Shown: piece after piece, positions 28,176-35,992 of the stretch
Numbering within the stretch: the stretch's first letter is position 1
Layout of the letters: every line of letters starts with the position of its first letter
Source: Streptomyces calvus
GTDB lineage: Bacteria > Actinomycetota > Actinomycetes > Streptomycetales > Streptomycetaceae
Length of the DNA: 64,000 bases
Reading direction: 5' to 3'
NCBI RefSeq assembly: GCF_006782915.1
Contig: NZ_VCNP01000056.1
Span: 620,001-684,000 of the forward strand
Position numbers and translations under genes: made by a program
The notes under the pieces: model-generated
Seen by the model: the letters and a program-made list of their open reading frames with translations, nothing else
Database searches by the model: none
What the model was told of the DNA's origin: nothing

Positions 28176-28457
28176 CTAGAAGGGCAGGCCGATGCATGCC
28201 CCGCAGACGTACGGGGTGCCGCAGACATCGTGGTAGCCCGAACCGAAGTCATACCGTTGGCAGCAGTCCTGGCACATCTCCACCACGCCGTAGCACTCGG
28301 TCTTGGTGAATCCCTGCGCGCCCTGGCACTGGGCCGGATACGACTGCGGGACGATGCCGCCTTCGGCTTCCCTCGGTCCGACCTCGAACCGCGGGCTGAC
28401 GTGAACTGGCAGTCCCCGGTCGAGTGTTGCCTCTGCGGAGAATTGAGGATTCGTCAT
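28176..28457 (-). CDS. 93-aa protein with eight cysteines; last gene of the PatG-like operon
   Basis: The first half (MTNPQFSAEATLDRGLPVHV to YPAQ) has no Cys except at its end. The second half holds all eight: QCQGAQGFTKTECYG, EMCQDCCQRY and HDVCGTPYVCGACIGLPF. This could be a structural metal- or disulfide-bound domain, or a modified peptide with a leader and a Cys-rich core. No lanthipeptide, sactipeptide or YcaO enzyme is visible nearby. The ATG follows AAAAGGAGG. It begins 33 nt after the PatG-like gene. Function unknown. Confidence 0.75.
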   Translation of the reverse strand: MTNPQFSAEATLDRGLPVHVSPRFEVGPREAEGGIVPQSYPAQCQGAQGFTKTECYGVVEMCQDCCQRYDFGSGYHDVCGTPYVCGACIGLPF

Positions 28458-28490
28458 CTTTGCCTCCTTTTCAGGTGAGGAGCGGAACTG

Positions 28491-29369
28491 TCAGCGCTCG
28501 TAGAACGGCGACAATTTGGTGACCAGGAAGGGGAATTCCTCGGTCACGTCCACGCGGACGAAGTACCTCTCGGTCGTATCGTTGCGCCGATGCGTGTAGG
28601 AGAAGATGACGTCCACGATGTTCCGGGCGCCGCTCAGGCGCGAGCGCCGGACCTCCACCTCGCTGAGAGTTGCTTCCGCGGCATGGGACTGGGCTGCCCT
28701 GGTGTAAATCGCGTGGTAGCGAACTGCCAGGTAGTTGAGGGCCCTGTGCTCGTCGGTCGCCCCCGCGTTGTCCGCCACCTGCCCGATCCGGTCGAAGAGT
28801 TCGGCAGCGGTTGCCTGGAACTTGTCCTCGGGCTGGTCCTGCGGTCGTGGGATGGCACTGATGAGTGTGTCCCGGTCGAACGAGTACAGCTGATCGAACG
28901 CCACAATGGGCACCATCAGCCCGTTGCATCGGTCGGGCGGGGCGTTGGAGCCACGCAACCCTATGACCACATCCACGTCGTGTCGGCCGGGATCAGGTCG
29001 CACGGCCTCGATCAGGAGATCGAAATCCGTGGGATCGCGAGGAACAAGGATGTAGGTCTCCAGTCCCTCGATCGTGAACACCCAGCAGATCTGTCGGGCG
29101 AGGTACCTGCCGGCCCGCTCGTCCAGCACCGACCGAAGCGCCTGCCGGTCTGTTTGTCCCGCGGTGTCGACCCGGCTCATCGCCTGCGCGAATTCCTTCT
29201 CCGCCGCCAGCCCTGGAAACCGAGGCTCCACCTGGCCGACCGCGTAGACGAACGCAGGGGGTGCCGAAGGGGAGGCCGTCCCGGACGAGGGACAGCGGTT
29301 CGCCGGGGACTGAGCCGGAGACGATGTGGACTGTTCAGGCGGGCTTACGGGCTCTGGTGTCTGTGCCAT
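28491..29369 (-). CDS. PatG C-terminal-domain-like protein (cyanobactin maturation protease family, no protease domain)
   Basis: 292 aa. After about 35 Pro/Ser-rich residues, the body matches what I recall of the region following the protease domain in PatG-type proteins: FVYAVGQVEPRFPGLAAEKE, CWVFTIEGLETYILVPRDP, DVVIGLRGSNAPPDRCNGLM, DNAGATDEHRALNYLAVRY and VRVDVTEEFPFLVTKLSPFY. In this operon the protease is a separate gene (29609-30484), so a PatG-like function is split. The role of this domain is not well defined in the family. It lies 24 nt after the CGGC gene and 33 nt before the 8-Cys gene. Confidence 0.78.
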   Translation of the reverse strand: MAQTPEPVSPPEQSTSSPAQSPANRCPSSGTASPSAPPAFVYAVGQVEPRFPGLAAEKEFAQAMSRVDTAGQTDRQALRSVLDERAGRYLARQICWVFTIEGLETYILVPRDPTDFDLLIEAVRPDPGRHDVDVVIGLRGSNAPPDRCNGLMVPIVAFDQLYSFDRDTLISAIPRPQDQPEDKFQATAAELFDRIGQVADNAGATDEHRALNYLAVRYHAIYTRAAQSHAAEATLSEVEVRRSRLSGARNIVDVIFSYTHRRNDTTERYFVRVDVTEEFPFLVTKLSPFYER

Positions 29370-29393
29370 GTCGAACCTCCTCGTGCCATTGCT

Positions 29394-29612
29394 TCAGGAA
29401 TCGGCTGAAGGTCGCGTGGAGAAGACCATCCAGTCGTTGAGGCGTTCGGCGCGCTCGTTGCAGCCACCGCACGGCCGTACCCCCGCCATTGAGGTCGCCT
29501 TGCGGATGACGTCCCCGAGGCCGATGTCTTCTTCGTCGATGAATCCGGGCAGGTACACCTTGTGCGGCTTCCTGCGGCGCCCGGAAGGAGGCGTTTCCAC
29601 GTGTTCGCTCAT
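29394..29612 (-). CDS. 72-aa CGGC-motif small protein, translationally coupled to the S8 protease
   Basis: A basic, polar N-terminus (MSEHVETPPSGRRRKPHKVY) is followed by LPGFIDEEDIGLGDVIRKAT and then AGVRPCGGCNERAERLNDWM. The CxxC within RPCGGC is the only Cys pair and could bind metal, form a disulfide or be modified. Its ATG overlaps the protease stop as ATGA. It may be a substrate or precursor of the protease, or an adaptor. That is inference from position and size. Confidence 0.78.
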   Translation of the reverse strand: MSEHVETPPSGRRRKPHKVYLPGFIDEEDIGLGDVIRKATSMAGVRPCGGCNERAERLNDWMVFSTRPSADS

Positions 29613-30484
29613 TCTGCTGCCCTCCCTGACTGGGTGGCCGACAACATCCGATGTGCCTTCCAGGCATCGAGCAGGGGTGGGACGACACTGGTGCGCCGCC
29701 TCCCATGACAGCCCGTCAAGGCGTTTTTGACTTCGGCGACGTCCGCCTGTGGGAAGCGTGACCACAGCAGACCGATCGCGCCTGTCACGAAAGCGGTCGC
29801 GACGCTGGTTCCGTGCTGGGTCCGGACCCCGCCATGGTCACTGAGGCTGACGACGTTCTCACCCGGTGCTCCCAACCCGAGCCTCCCCATCGAGCTGCCC
29901 AGGTTCGAGTGCGCCGAGGGCCGGCCCTCCGAGTCGTATCCCACGACGGGGATCACCCAAGGATGACGCGTCAGAGCGCTGCTGCCGAGAGTGCCCTGGT
30001 TGCCCGCGGCCACGACCACGAGTGCACCGTGCGCGGCCGCGTGGTCGAGGGCCGCATGAAGCTCTCGTTCCTGCCTGGTCGAGGGCTGCGCCGTCCCCGC
30101 ACTCACGTTCAGCACTCGCGCGCCCGCGTCGACGCACTCGCGGACGGCCGTGGCCAGGCGCTGAACGCTTACGGACAAAGAGTGCTCCTCGTCGGGCGCC
30201 GTCTCGGTGAATACGGGGCGCGAGAGGACGGTGCAACCTGGGCAGATGGCCGGGGCCATTCCGCCGCGGCGAGCCACGAGAATTCCGGCGACGAACGTGC
30301 CGTGTCGGCATGCCGTGCTCCGTTTCGGGAGGCACGGCGTGTCGCCGGACAGCCGAATGCTCTCGGCGTTCAGTTCGGGGTGGTCCACGGCTACGGGGCC
30401 GTCGACCAGCCCGATCGTGACTTCGGACTCGCCGCTCGTGAGTTTCATCAGCGGGGAGAGTCCGACCAGATCCAAGGGATTCAT
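29609..30484 (-). CDS. S8 subtilisin-like protease, PatA/PatG type; first gene of the minus-strand operon
   Basis: 291 aa, close to a bare catalytic domain. Triad: Asp28 in IGLVDGPVAVDHP, His61 in CRHGTFVAGILV and Ser227 in TQHGTSVATAFV; oxyanion Asn162 in VVAAGNQGTLG. The VDGPV...HPEL pattern and the PLMKLTSGESEVTI lead-in resemble cyanobactin proteases PatA and PatG, which cut precursor peptides. No signal peptide. ATG 30484 follows GGGAGG. The gene heads an operon with a CGGC peptide, the PatG C-terminal-like protein and the 8-Cys protein. An IS element lies 143 nt upstream, possibly affecting its promoter. Confidence 0.85.
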   Translation of the reverse strand: MNPLDLVGLSPLMKLTSGESEVTIGLVDGPVAVDHPELNAESIRLSGDTPCLPKRSTACRHGTFVAGILVARRGGMAPAICPGCTVLSRPVFTETAPDEEHSLSVSVQRLATAVRECVDAGARVLNVSAGTAQPSTRQERELHAALDHAAAHGALVVVAAGNQGTLGSSALTRHPWVIPVVGYDSEGRPSAHSNLGSSMGRLGLGAPGENVVSLSDHGGVRTQHGTSVATAFVTGAIGLLWSRFPQADVAEVKNALTGCHGRRRTSVVPPLLDAWKAHRMLSATQSGRAAE

Positions 30485-30627
30485 GGGAGACCTCCCGACC
30501 GAGGGGCCACTACACCCTCGCCTCTCCACCATTGCACGGTTCGCCAGTTTTGTCGATAAGGGTCGACGGCCGCCGAATTGACGAAGAGGCAGTTCTTTCT
30601 CCGGGCGGCGTTCGTCGTGGGCGTGGT

Positions 30628-31845
30628 ACCGCTGACTTAAGGCTGAGGAGCGAATTGACAACGAGCGAATTCCCAGGCGGCGGATGTGCGGGGGAAGCAG
30701 TCCTCACGACCCGGTGAGATGTCGCAGGCCGCAGAGTATGTGGTGAATCAGGAAATGACCCCAGAGTTCCTGTTCGACGCCGTCGGGCCAGCGGGAACGC
30801 AGCACTTGCGGCCTGCCGGGTGACAGGGTGCCGGAGGAAGCGAGTGAAGCGAGAAGCCGCCATCGGTGGCGGTGAAGCGCGACCAGCTCCGAGGCAGGGG
30901 CAGCCTGAGCGTCGAGGACGGTGGTGGCGAGCGAGGCGATCGACGTCCCTGCCCCGATCACCCGGACGGTGCAGGGCGAACCGGCCAACTCGCCGATGCG
31001 GGAGCCGTCGGGGAGCACGGCATGGGTGTGCAGGGGTGTACGGGAACTCGTCTGCCAGAGCAGGTCCGCGCCCGAGGCGCAGGCGGCTGCCAGTGCGACG
31101 GGATCGTCGAATTCGTCGCCGGCCAGCAGCAGGTCACCCGGGCCCAGGACAGCGCACAGTTCCTGGGCAAGGAACCCGGGCGAGTGGTCGGGCGGTCGTT
31201 CCAGCACTGCGTGCCGGACGGCGAGGCTGCTGCGGTCGCCCAGGGCGAGGACGTGCACTCGGGGCAGGGCACCCCGGGTTGAGTTCGAAAACCGGCCCTG
31301 AGCGGGTACGACGGCAGGCCGGAGTCCGTAACAGGAGCGGTTCTCCTCGCTCTCCGGGACCGCGACCGCCGCTGCGTCGGCGGACACCACCCGCCAGCGG
31401 CCGTACCGGTCACCGGGCGCCGTCCGTGCGAGAGATGAACGGGTGACCTCGGCAAACAGGCCTGCCAGCGGCTCCGGGCCCAGCCGGGCTCGGGCCCGTG
31501 AGATGGCGGCCGTGGTCGGCGGCCGGCCCGCTGCGTGCTCCGCCCCGGCCCAGAGGGATCCGTCGGCGAGGAGTTCAGCGACGCGCGCATAGCTTTCTTG
31601 TGTGAACAGGCATATTGCCAGGACGAAGTAGACGGTGGTCCGCGACGGCAGAAGTCGTTGGCGGTGTTCGGTGCGCCCGCACGAGGCGACCACCGCGTCC
31701 ACCAGGTGCGGGGGAAACGTCCGGAGGATCAGACCCACGGAAATGCGATCGGTGAGTGAGTCGTCCGGTGCTTTCCTGGACTGTCCCGCCCGTGGCACCC
31801 GGTCACCTCCCTGGAACTGGCCAACGTCCTTCTTAAGTCAGCGGT
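30628..31845 (-). mobile_element. IS4-family insertion sequence, 1218 bp, with 14-bp terminal inverted repeats
   Basis: ACCGCTGACTTAAG at 30628-30641 is matched by its exact complement at 31832-31845. The transposase gene lies inside. The flanking bases (GGGCGTGGT on the left, TGCCGATCGC on the right) show no target duplication, so the element is old, or one flank was rearranged. It separates the PatG-like operon from the caspase gene. Confidence 0.85.
30704..31798 (-). CDS. IS4-family transposase, C-terminally shortened
   Basis: 364 aa. The IS4 transposase N-terminal domain is clear (RTTVYFVLAICLFTQESYAR). Acidic catalytic positions are likely in RVVSADAAAVAVPESEENRS and LLLAGDEFDDPVAL. The final catalytic region usually has a YxxRWxIE-type motif; here it reads VALHRHRWRLLASLASSG, with no Glu at the expected place, and the protein stops soon after QELWGHFLIHH. 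It is shorter than is usual for this family, so it is probably inactive. The GTG follows AGGGAGG. Confidence 0.8.
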   Translation of the reverse strand: MPRAGQSRKAPDDSLTDRISVGLILRTFPPHLVDAVVASCGRTEHRQRLLPSRTTVYFVLAICLFTQESYARVAELLADGSLWAGAEHAAGRPPTTAAISRARARLGPEPLAGLFAEVTRSSLARTAPGDRYGRWRVVSADAAAVAVPESEENRSCYGLRPAVVPAQGRFSNSTRGALPRVHVLALGDRSSLAVRHAVLERPPDHSPGFLAQELCAVLGPGDLLLAGDEFDDPVALAAACASGADLLWQTSSRTPLHTHAVLPDGSRIGELAGSPCTVRVIGAGTSIASLATTVLDAQAAPASELVALHRHRWRLLASLASSGTLSPGRPQVLRSRWPDGVEQELWGHFLIHHILCGLRHLTGS

Positions 31846-32044
31846 TGCCGATCGCTTCATGTTGCCAGGGGGCCGGAAGGCGGCGAAGCATGAAGTTGCG
31901 CTCGAGATCCCTGGTCTTGGACCCGGGCGGGGAGATGCTCCTCCGTTGCGCGGGAGAATCGATTCCGCACTCTCTCGGGGTGATTGAGTGATTCTCTCTT
32001 CAATTGAATTTGCGACAACCCGTCCGAGGTGAAAAGGAGCAGCA

Positions 32045-33658
32045 ATGACCCATCGCGCACTGCTCGTCGGAATCGATGAATATCCGGATCCCGCGAACCG
32101 CCTGAACAGCTGTATCGCCGACACGGCGGCCTTCAAGCAGCTGCTGGGCGAGCTCGGCTTCGACGACTCGGAGATCCGCGTCCTGCACGACGCCGATGCC
32201 ACTTTGGATCGAACCCGGGAAGGCCTGGACTGGCTCTGCCAAGGAGCGCACCCGGACGATCGCCGGGTCTTCTTCCAGTCGTCCCACGGCTACCGTTATC
32301 TCAAGGGTGACGTGATGACGGAAGTCCTCTGCTGTTACGACGACTTCCTGGAAGACGGAGAACTCGTCCGACGCACCGCCGGGCTGCCGCCCGGAGTGCT
32401 CACGGTCATACTCGACGCCTGCCACTCCGGGGGCATGGAGAAGACCTTCTTCGTTGACGCTGCGCCCCGTCTCGTCCGGGCCAAGGTGTTCACGCCACCG
32501 CCGGAGAAGGCTCTCTCCAAGGCGAACGCACTGACGGCCTGTCGTGCGGTGAAGCCTTTCGGCCGGCCCGCGCTGCGTGACGAGTCGTCCCTGGTGTTCA
32601 ACTTCGCGAACTCGCCGGGCAAGGCTTTCGTGCCCAAGGGTGTCGTGCCCGGGACCGGCGAACTCAACGGCATTTTGATCACGGCGTGCCGGGCGGACCA
32701 GACCGCCGCCGCGGGCAGCGCCGTGACCGGGTGGCTCTCGGCGTTCACCTACGCCTTCCTGCGTGACGTGAGCGACACAACGCCGGTCGCCGACGTGGTC
32801 TCCCGGGCGGCGGATCGTCTGGCGTCACTCAACATGAGTCAAACGCCGTGCATCTTCGCACCGTCCGGCCGGGAAGAGCAGCTCGCCCGCACGCTCATCT
32901 CCATGAACGGGGTGAGCAAGGAAATGATCGCGAAGGTCGAGGACCTCCTCAAATCCGCATCGGCCGCATCGGTGAAGTCTCCTTCCTCCGGGTCCGGAGG
33001 AAGCGCAACGAAAGGAACATCCACGATGACCACGACTCCGACCGTCGAGAAGGCTGTCGACTCCTTCCTCGACGAACTGAAGAAGGCGAGCACCAAGACC
33101 AGCGGGAAGGACTTCGTGTCCGGCGACGGCTGGCTCGCCGACGTGCAGCGCTGCAGTGCCATCCTGGCCCCCGCCTTCGCCGCGGCCATGCCGCCCTCCG
33201 GGAAGGCGCCAGTGATCCGTCAGCCGCTGGAGAACCCGGAGAACCTCGGCAACCCGAAGTTCTGGGACGCGATCTTCGACGCCGGCCGCGTTCTCATCCC
33301 GGCCGTGATCGACGAGCTGACCAAGAGCGGTGGGTCCGTTGGCGGGGGCAAGGCGCCGCAGGCGGACGGCGCCGGCGTCCACGCGGAGATCGCGCAGAGG
33401 ATCCCGTCGGAGTTCCGCGGCAACGACAAGTTCTTCGGCCTCGTCGAGACGCTGGTGTCGGTCGCGGTGCCGCTGGCCATCGAGGCATTCAGCAAGGACT
33501 ACACCCCCTTCAAGAAGGACTACCGGCCCGGCACCGATCAGCAGATCGAGCTGCCGCTGCCCGCCGGACTGAGCCAGGAGGAGCGCAAGAACTGGCTCAG
33601 CGCCGCGCTTGACGTGGCCGCCGACTGCCTGCCGCCTCTCATCAGGGCCCTGTCCTGA
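32045..33658 (+). CDS. Caspase-family (peptidase C14) protein with C-terminal helical domain
   Basis: 537 aa. The N-terminal caspase-like domain (about 1-290) starts ALLVGIDEYPDPANRLNSC and has the His-Cys dyad, His81 in FQSSHGYRYL and Cys126 in ILDACHSGGMEK. A Ser/Gly-rich linker (about 305-325) leads to a helical domain (about 330-537) of unknown fold. An in-frame ATG at 33026 (Met328) exactly after the linker has its own AAAGGAA site, so a C-terminal product could be made separately. Bacterial caspase homologues act in regulated proteolysis, including anti-phage death systems. The main start follows AAAAGGAG. Confidence 0.87.
   Translation: MTHRALLVGIDEYPDPANRLNSCIADTAAFKQLLGELGFDDSEIRVLHDADATLDRTREGLDWLCQGAHPDDRRVFFQSSHGYRYLKGDVMTEVLCCYDDFLEDGELVRRTAGLPPGVLTVILDACHSGGMEKTFFVDAAPRLVRAKVFTPPPEKALSKANALTACRAVKPFGRPALRDESSLVFNFANSPGKAFVPKGVVPGTGELNGILITACRADQTAAAGSAVTGWLSAFTYAFLRDVSDTTPVADVVSRAADRLASLNMSQTPCIFAPSGREEQLARTLISMNGVSKEMIAKVEDLLKSASAASVKSPSSGSGGSATKGTSTMTTTPTVEKAVDSFLDELKKASTKTSGKDFVSGDGWLADVQRCSAILAPAFAAAMPPSGKAPVIRQPLENPENLGNPKFWDAIFDAGRVLIPAVIDELTKSGGSVGGGKAPQADGAGVHAEIAQRIPSEFRGNDKFFGLVETLVSVAVPLAIEAFSKDYTPFKKDYRPGTDQQIELPLPAGLSQEERKNWLSAALDVAADCLPPLIRALS
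33018..33028 (+). promoter_or_regulatory. Internal translation start inside the caspase gene
   Basis: The in-frame ATG at 33026 follows AAAGGAA (33011-33017) after 8 nt. It sits at the linker/C-terminal-domain border and would give a protein of 210 aa. This is seen in sequence; use of the start is inference. Confidence 0.45.
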
Positions 33659-33673
33659 CCCGGCCGAGAGCCA

Positions 33674-33713
33674 CACTGTGGTGGCTGCGCACACCGGCGC
33701 AGCCACCACAGTG
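33674..33713 (+). terminator. Strong intrinsic terminator after the caspase gene
   Basis: A perfect 17-bp stem, CACTGTGGTGGCTGCGC with GCGCAGCCACCACAGTG, and a 6-nt loop start 16 nt after the caspase stop. Outer CCGAGA/TCTCGG can extend it past a bulge. It lies before the small gene at 33766, which therefore needs its own promoter or read-through. Confidence 0.85.
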
Positions 33714-33765
33714 GCGGTCTCGGACGCCGTGCCGCCACCGCGGCCGCACCGATGGAGGACAGCCG

Positions 33766-34158
33766 ATGTCCACAGCCGAGGATGAAGCGGTCTACCACAT
33801 GGCTGCCGCGGACCTGGCGCGCATGCGGCAGCCGGACCTGTCCGAACTCCCTTCGGCGCAAACCACGCTCGCCATGCTCAAGGCCTTCGGACCCACCGGG
33901 CCCAAGGAGGAGTGGCTGACGGAGTTCCGCCGCCGGATTCACGACGAGAGTGCCGGCCGCGTAACCCTGGAAGGCGTCGATCCCCAGGCGGTACCGCCTC
34001 CCCGCGTGAAGAGTCCCGCGGCCTCCTACCAGCGGCTGGTCGACAGCCGAGCCGGCACGGTACAACTCCTGGTCATGGGCCCGTTCGAGCCGCCCTTCCA
34101 GTTCACGGCGACCGCGCCGGGCGGAGACGACACCACCGGTGGCCCCCGCCCTTGTTAG
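33766..34158 (+). CDS. Small protein next to the caspase gene, function unknown
   Basis: 130 aa, soluble, helical first half (EDEAVYHMAAADLARMRQPD, EEWLTEFRRRIHDESAGRV) and an extended tail with one Cys as the last residue (GGPRPC). It has no known domain I can name. The ATG follows GAGGACAG. It begins 107 nt after the caspase stop with a strong hairpin between. A partner or inhibitor role for the caspase is a guess from position. From 34159 to 34348 I see no convincing gene. Confidence 0.65.
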   Translation: MSTAEDEAVYHMAAADLARMRQPDLSELPSAQTTLAMLKAFGPTGPKEEWLTEFRRRIHDESAGRVTLEGVDPQAVPPPRVKSPAASYQRLVDSRAGTVQLLVMGPFEPPFQFTATAPGGDDTTGGPRPC

Positions 34159-34348
34159 TGCCTCCGGTACTGCTCGAAGCACTCCTCGGTCGCCCTGCGG
34201 GAGCCGGCGATGCCGACCGGCTCGGCGATCTCGACACCCAGGGCTGCGCTTTCCGGGCGAGGTGCGTGCGCAGCCTCCGTGCCAGGGTCCGGGAGCGGGT
34301 AGGGGCACGCGTGTGCGGTGAGACGTTGTGCGGCCGGTGGGGTAGACG

Positions 34349-34876
34349 GTGAAGGTGAGGTCACACCGGCCCGTGCGGAAAGGCGGACGCGGAACCGTGA
34401 GGATGCCAGGTCAGGGGGCGGAGGCGGGACGGAGCGAGCCGCGTCGGTCGTTGCTCGTGTGCGCGATGATCGGTGCCGCCGTCATGGCGGCCGTGGACGA
34501 GATCGTCTTCCACCAGATCCTGCACTGGCACCACTTCTACGACCGGTCCACCTCCGGCGCGGCACTGGTCTCCGACGGCCTGCTGCACACCGCCGAGCTG
34601 CTGGCGCTGGTCGCCGGCGCCGTCCTCTTCTCCGACCTGCGGCGCCGCCGGGTGCTGTCGCCCGCCCATGCCCGAGGAGGCTTCTTCCTGGGGCTCGGTG
34701 CCTTCCAGCTGTTCGACGGGGTCGTCGACCACAAGCTGCTGCGCGTGCACCAGATCCGTTACGGCGTCGACGTCACCCCGTACGACTGGGCGTGGAATCT
34801 GGCGGGCCTCGCGCTGCTCCTGGTGGGCGTGGGCATCGTCGTGCGGGCCGGACGACGGGGCCGTCGGCGGTCATGA
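34349..34876 (+). CDS. DUF2243 membrane protein
   Basis: 175 aa from GTG 34349; ATG 34403 (MPGQGAEAG) is an alternative. Four hydrophobic segments with the family pattern MAAVDEIVFHQILHWHHFYD and GAFQLFDGVVDHKLLRVHQI, rich in membrane-embedded His/Asp that may bind metal or heme. Its stop overlaps the start of the CtaG-like gene (ATGA), a pairing seen repeatedly in actinobacteria, which points to a role near cytochrome oxidase or copper handling. Confidence 0.85.
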   Translation: MKVRSHRPVRKGGRGTVRMPGQGAEAGRSEPRRSLLVCAMIGAAVMAAVDEIVFHQILHWHHFYDRSTSGAALVSDGLLHTAELLALVAGAVLFSDLRRRRVLSPAHARGGFFLGLGAFQLFDGVVDHKLLRVHQIRYGVDVTPYDWAWNLAGLALLLVGVGIVVRAGRRGRRRS

Positions 34877-35727
34877 CGGTCCACCCGGTTCCGGGCACCG
34901 TGCCGGCGGTCGTCGCCGTGTGCGTGGCGGTGTGCGTGGCGGCGTGCGCGGCGTACCTGTCCGCCGCCGCGAGGCTGAGGCGGCGCGGCGACGACTGGCC
35001 GTGGCGACGGGACTGCGCCTTCGTCGCCGGGGGCGCGGTATTGGTCTGGGGGTGGTGCGGGTGGGTGCCGGGCGGGCCGTTCACCGCCCACTCCGTCCGG
35101 CACCTGCTCGTGGCCATGGCCGGCCCCGTCCTGCTGGTCGTCGCGCGCCCGCTCACCCTCGCCCTGCGCGCCCTGCCGCCGGGCGGCCCGCGCCGAGGCG
35201 TGCTGCGCGCGGCGCACTCGGCCCCGGTGCGGTGGCTGCTGTGTCCGCCGGTGGCCGCGGTCGTGGACATCGGCGGCCTGTGGCTGCTGTACCGCACCGA
35301 GCTGCTGTCCCACGCGCACCACCACCCCGCACTGAGCGGCGCCGTCGACCTGCACATGCCGGCCGCGGGCCTGCTCTTCTCCTTCGCCGTCTGCCAGATG
35401 GACCCGGTGCGCCGCGGATGGGGCCTTCCTCTGCGTGCGGCGACCCTGCTCGCGGCGGGAGCGGCCCACGCCGTCCTCGCGAAGAGCCTGTACGCCACCG
35501 GCCCGCCCGGTACCCGGTTCGAGGCGCACGACCTGCGCCTCGGCGCCCAGGTCATGTACTACGGCGGGGACGCGGTCGATGTCGCGCTGGCGCTGGTGCT
35601 CGCCGTCCAGTGGTACGCGGCCACCGGCCGACGCCACGCCCGGACCACGGCACGGTCCGGGTACGGTGCCGGGCCGGCCGGGAGCGGAGGCCGACGGCTG
35701 AGGGAAACGACGCGGTCGCGTCCGTGA
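34873..35727 (+). CDS. Cytochrome c oxidase assembly (CtaG/Caa3)-type membrane protein
   Basis: 284 aa, about seven transmembrane segments. Features of the CtaG family are FTAHSVRHLLVAMAGPVLLV, LLSHAHHHPALSGAVDLHM and ARPLTLALRALPP, with paired histidines that probably bind copper. These proteins help insert copper into caa3-type oxidases. ATG 34873 overlaps the DUF2243 stop, so translation is coupled. The last 35 residues are a polar tail of no obvious function. Confidence 0.85.
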   Translation: MTVHPVPGTVPAVVAVCVAVCVAACAAYLSAAARLRRRGDDWPWRRDCAFVAGGAVLVWGWCGWVPGGPFTAHSVRHLLVAMAGPVLLVVARPLTLALRALPPGGPRRGVLRAAHSAPVRWLLCPPVAAVVDIGGLWLLYRTELLSHAHHHPALSGAVDLHMPAAGLLFSFAVCQMDPVRRGWGLPLRAATLLAAGAAHAVLAKSLYATGPPGTRFEAHDLRLGAQVMYYGGDAVDVALALVLAVQWYAATGRRHARTTARSGYGAGPAGSGGRRLRETTRSRP

Positions 35728-35898
35728 CCCGTCCGGTACGGCAGGCCGGTTCACTGTCGTGCGGGCTGCTCATGTTCGGCTCGTCCCGGGACGTTCGACT
35801 GCGGGGCCCTCTGGGGCGCGGCACCTCGCTCGACAGCAGTGGGCCGTTCCCTCACCGTTGGAGGCGAGGGACGCAGCGGGGTGGAACACGGACCCGTG

Positions 35899-35928
35899 GT
35901 CGGCCGCCGTGGGGGCACGGCGGCCGAC
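35899..35928. terminator. Bidirectional terminator at the left border of the NRPS cluster
   Basis: GTCGGCCGCCGTG and CACGGCGGCCGAC form a perfect 13-bp stem with a GGGG loop. It lies in the 265-nt gap between the CtaG-like gene (plus) and the carbamoyltransferase (minus). No gene is visible in that gap. Confidence 0.75.
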
Positions 35929-35992
35929 GACGGGGGAGGGGATTGCCGCCGGCATCCAAGGGCCCGGCAGCCGGACGGTCCGGCGGCCCGGA

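Noticed and set aside
28176..28457. Lanthipeptide or thiopeptide precursor
   Set aside because: No LanB, LanC, LanM, YcaO or radical SAM gene is visible in the island.
34155..34364. A 69-codon minus-strand frame ending FEQYRRH
   Set aside because: It has no ribosome site, biased composition, and overlaps the end of one gene and the start of another.
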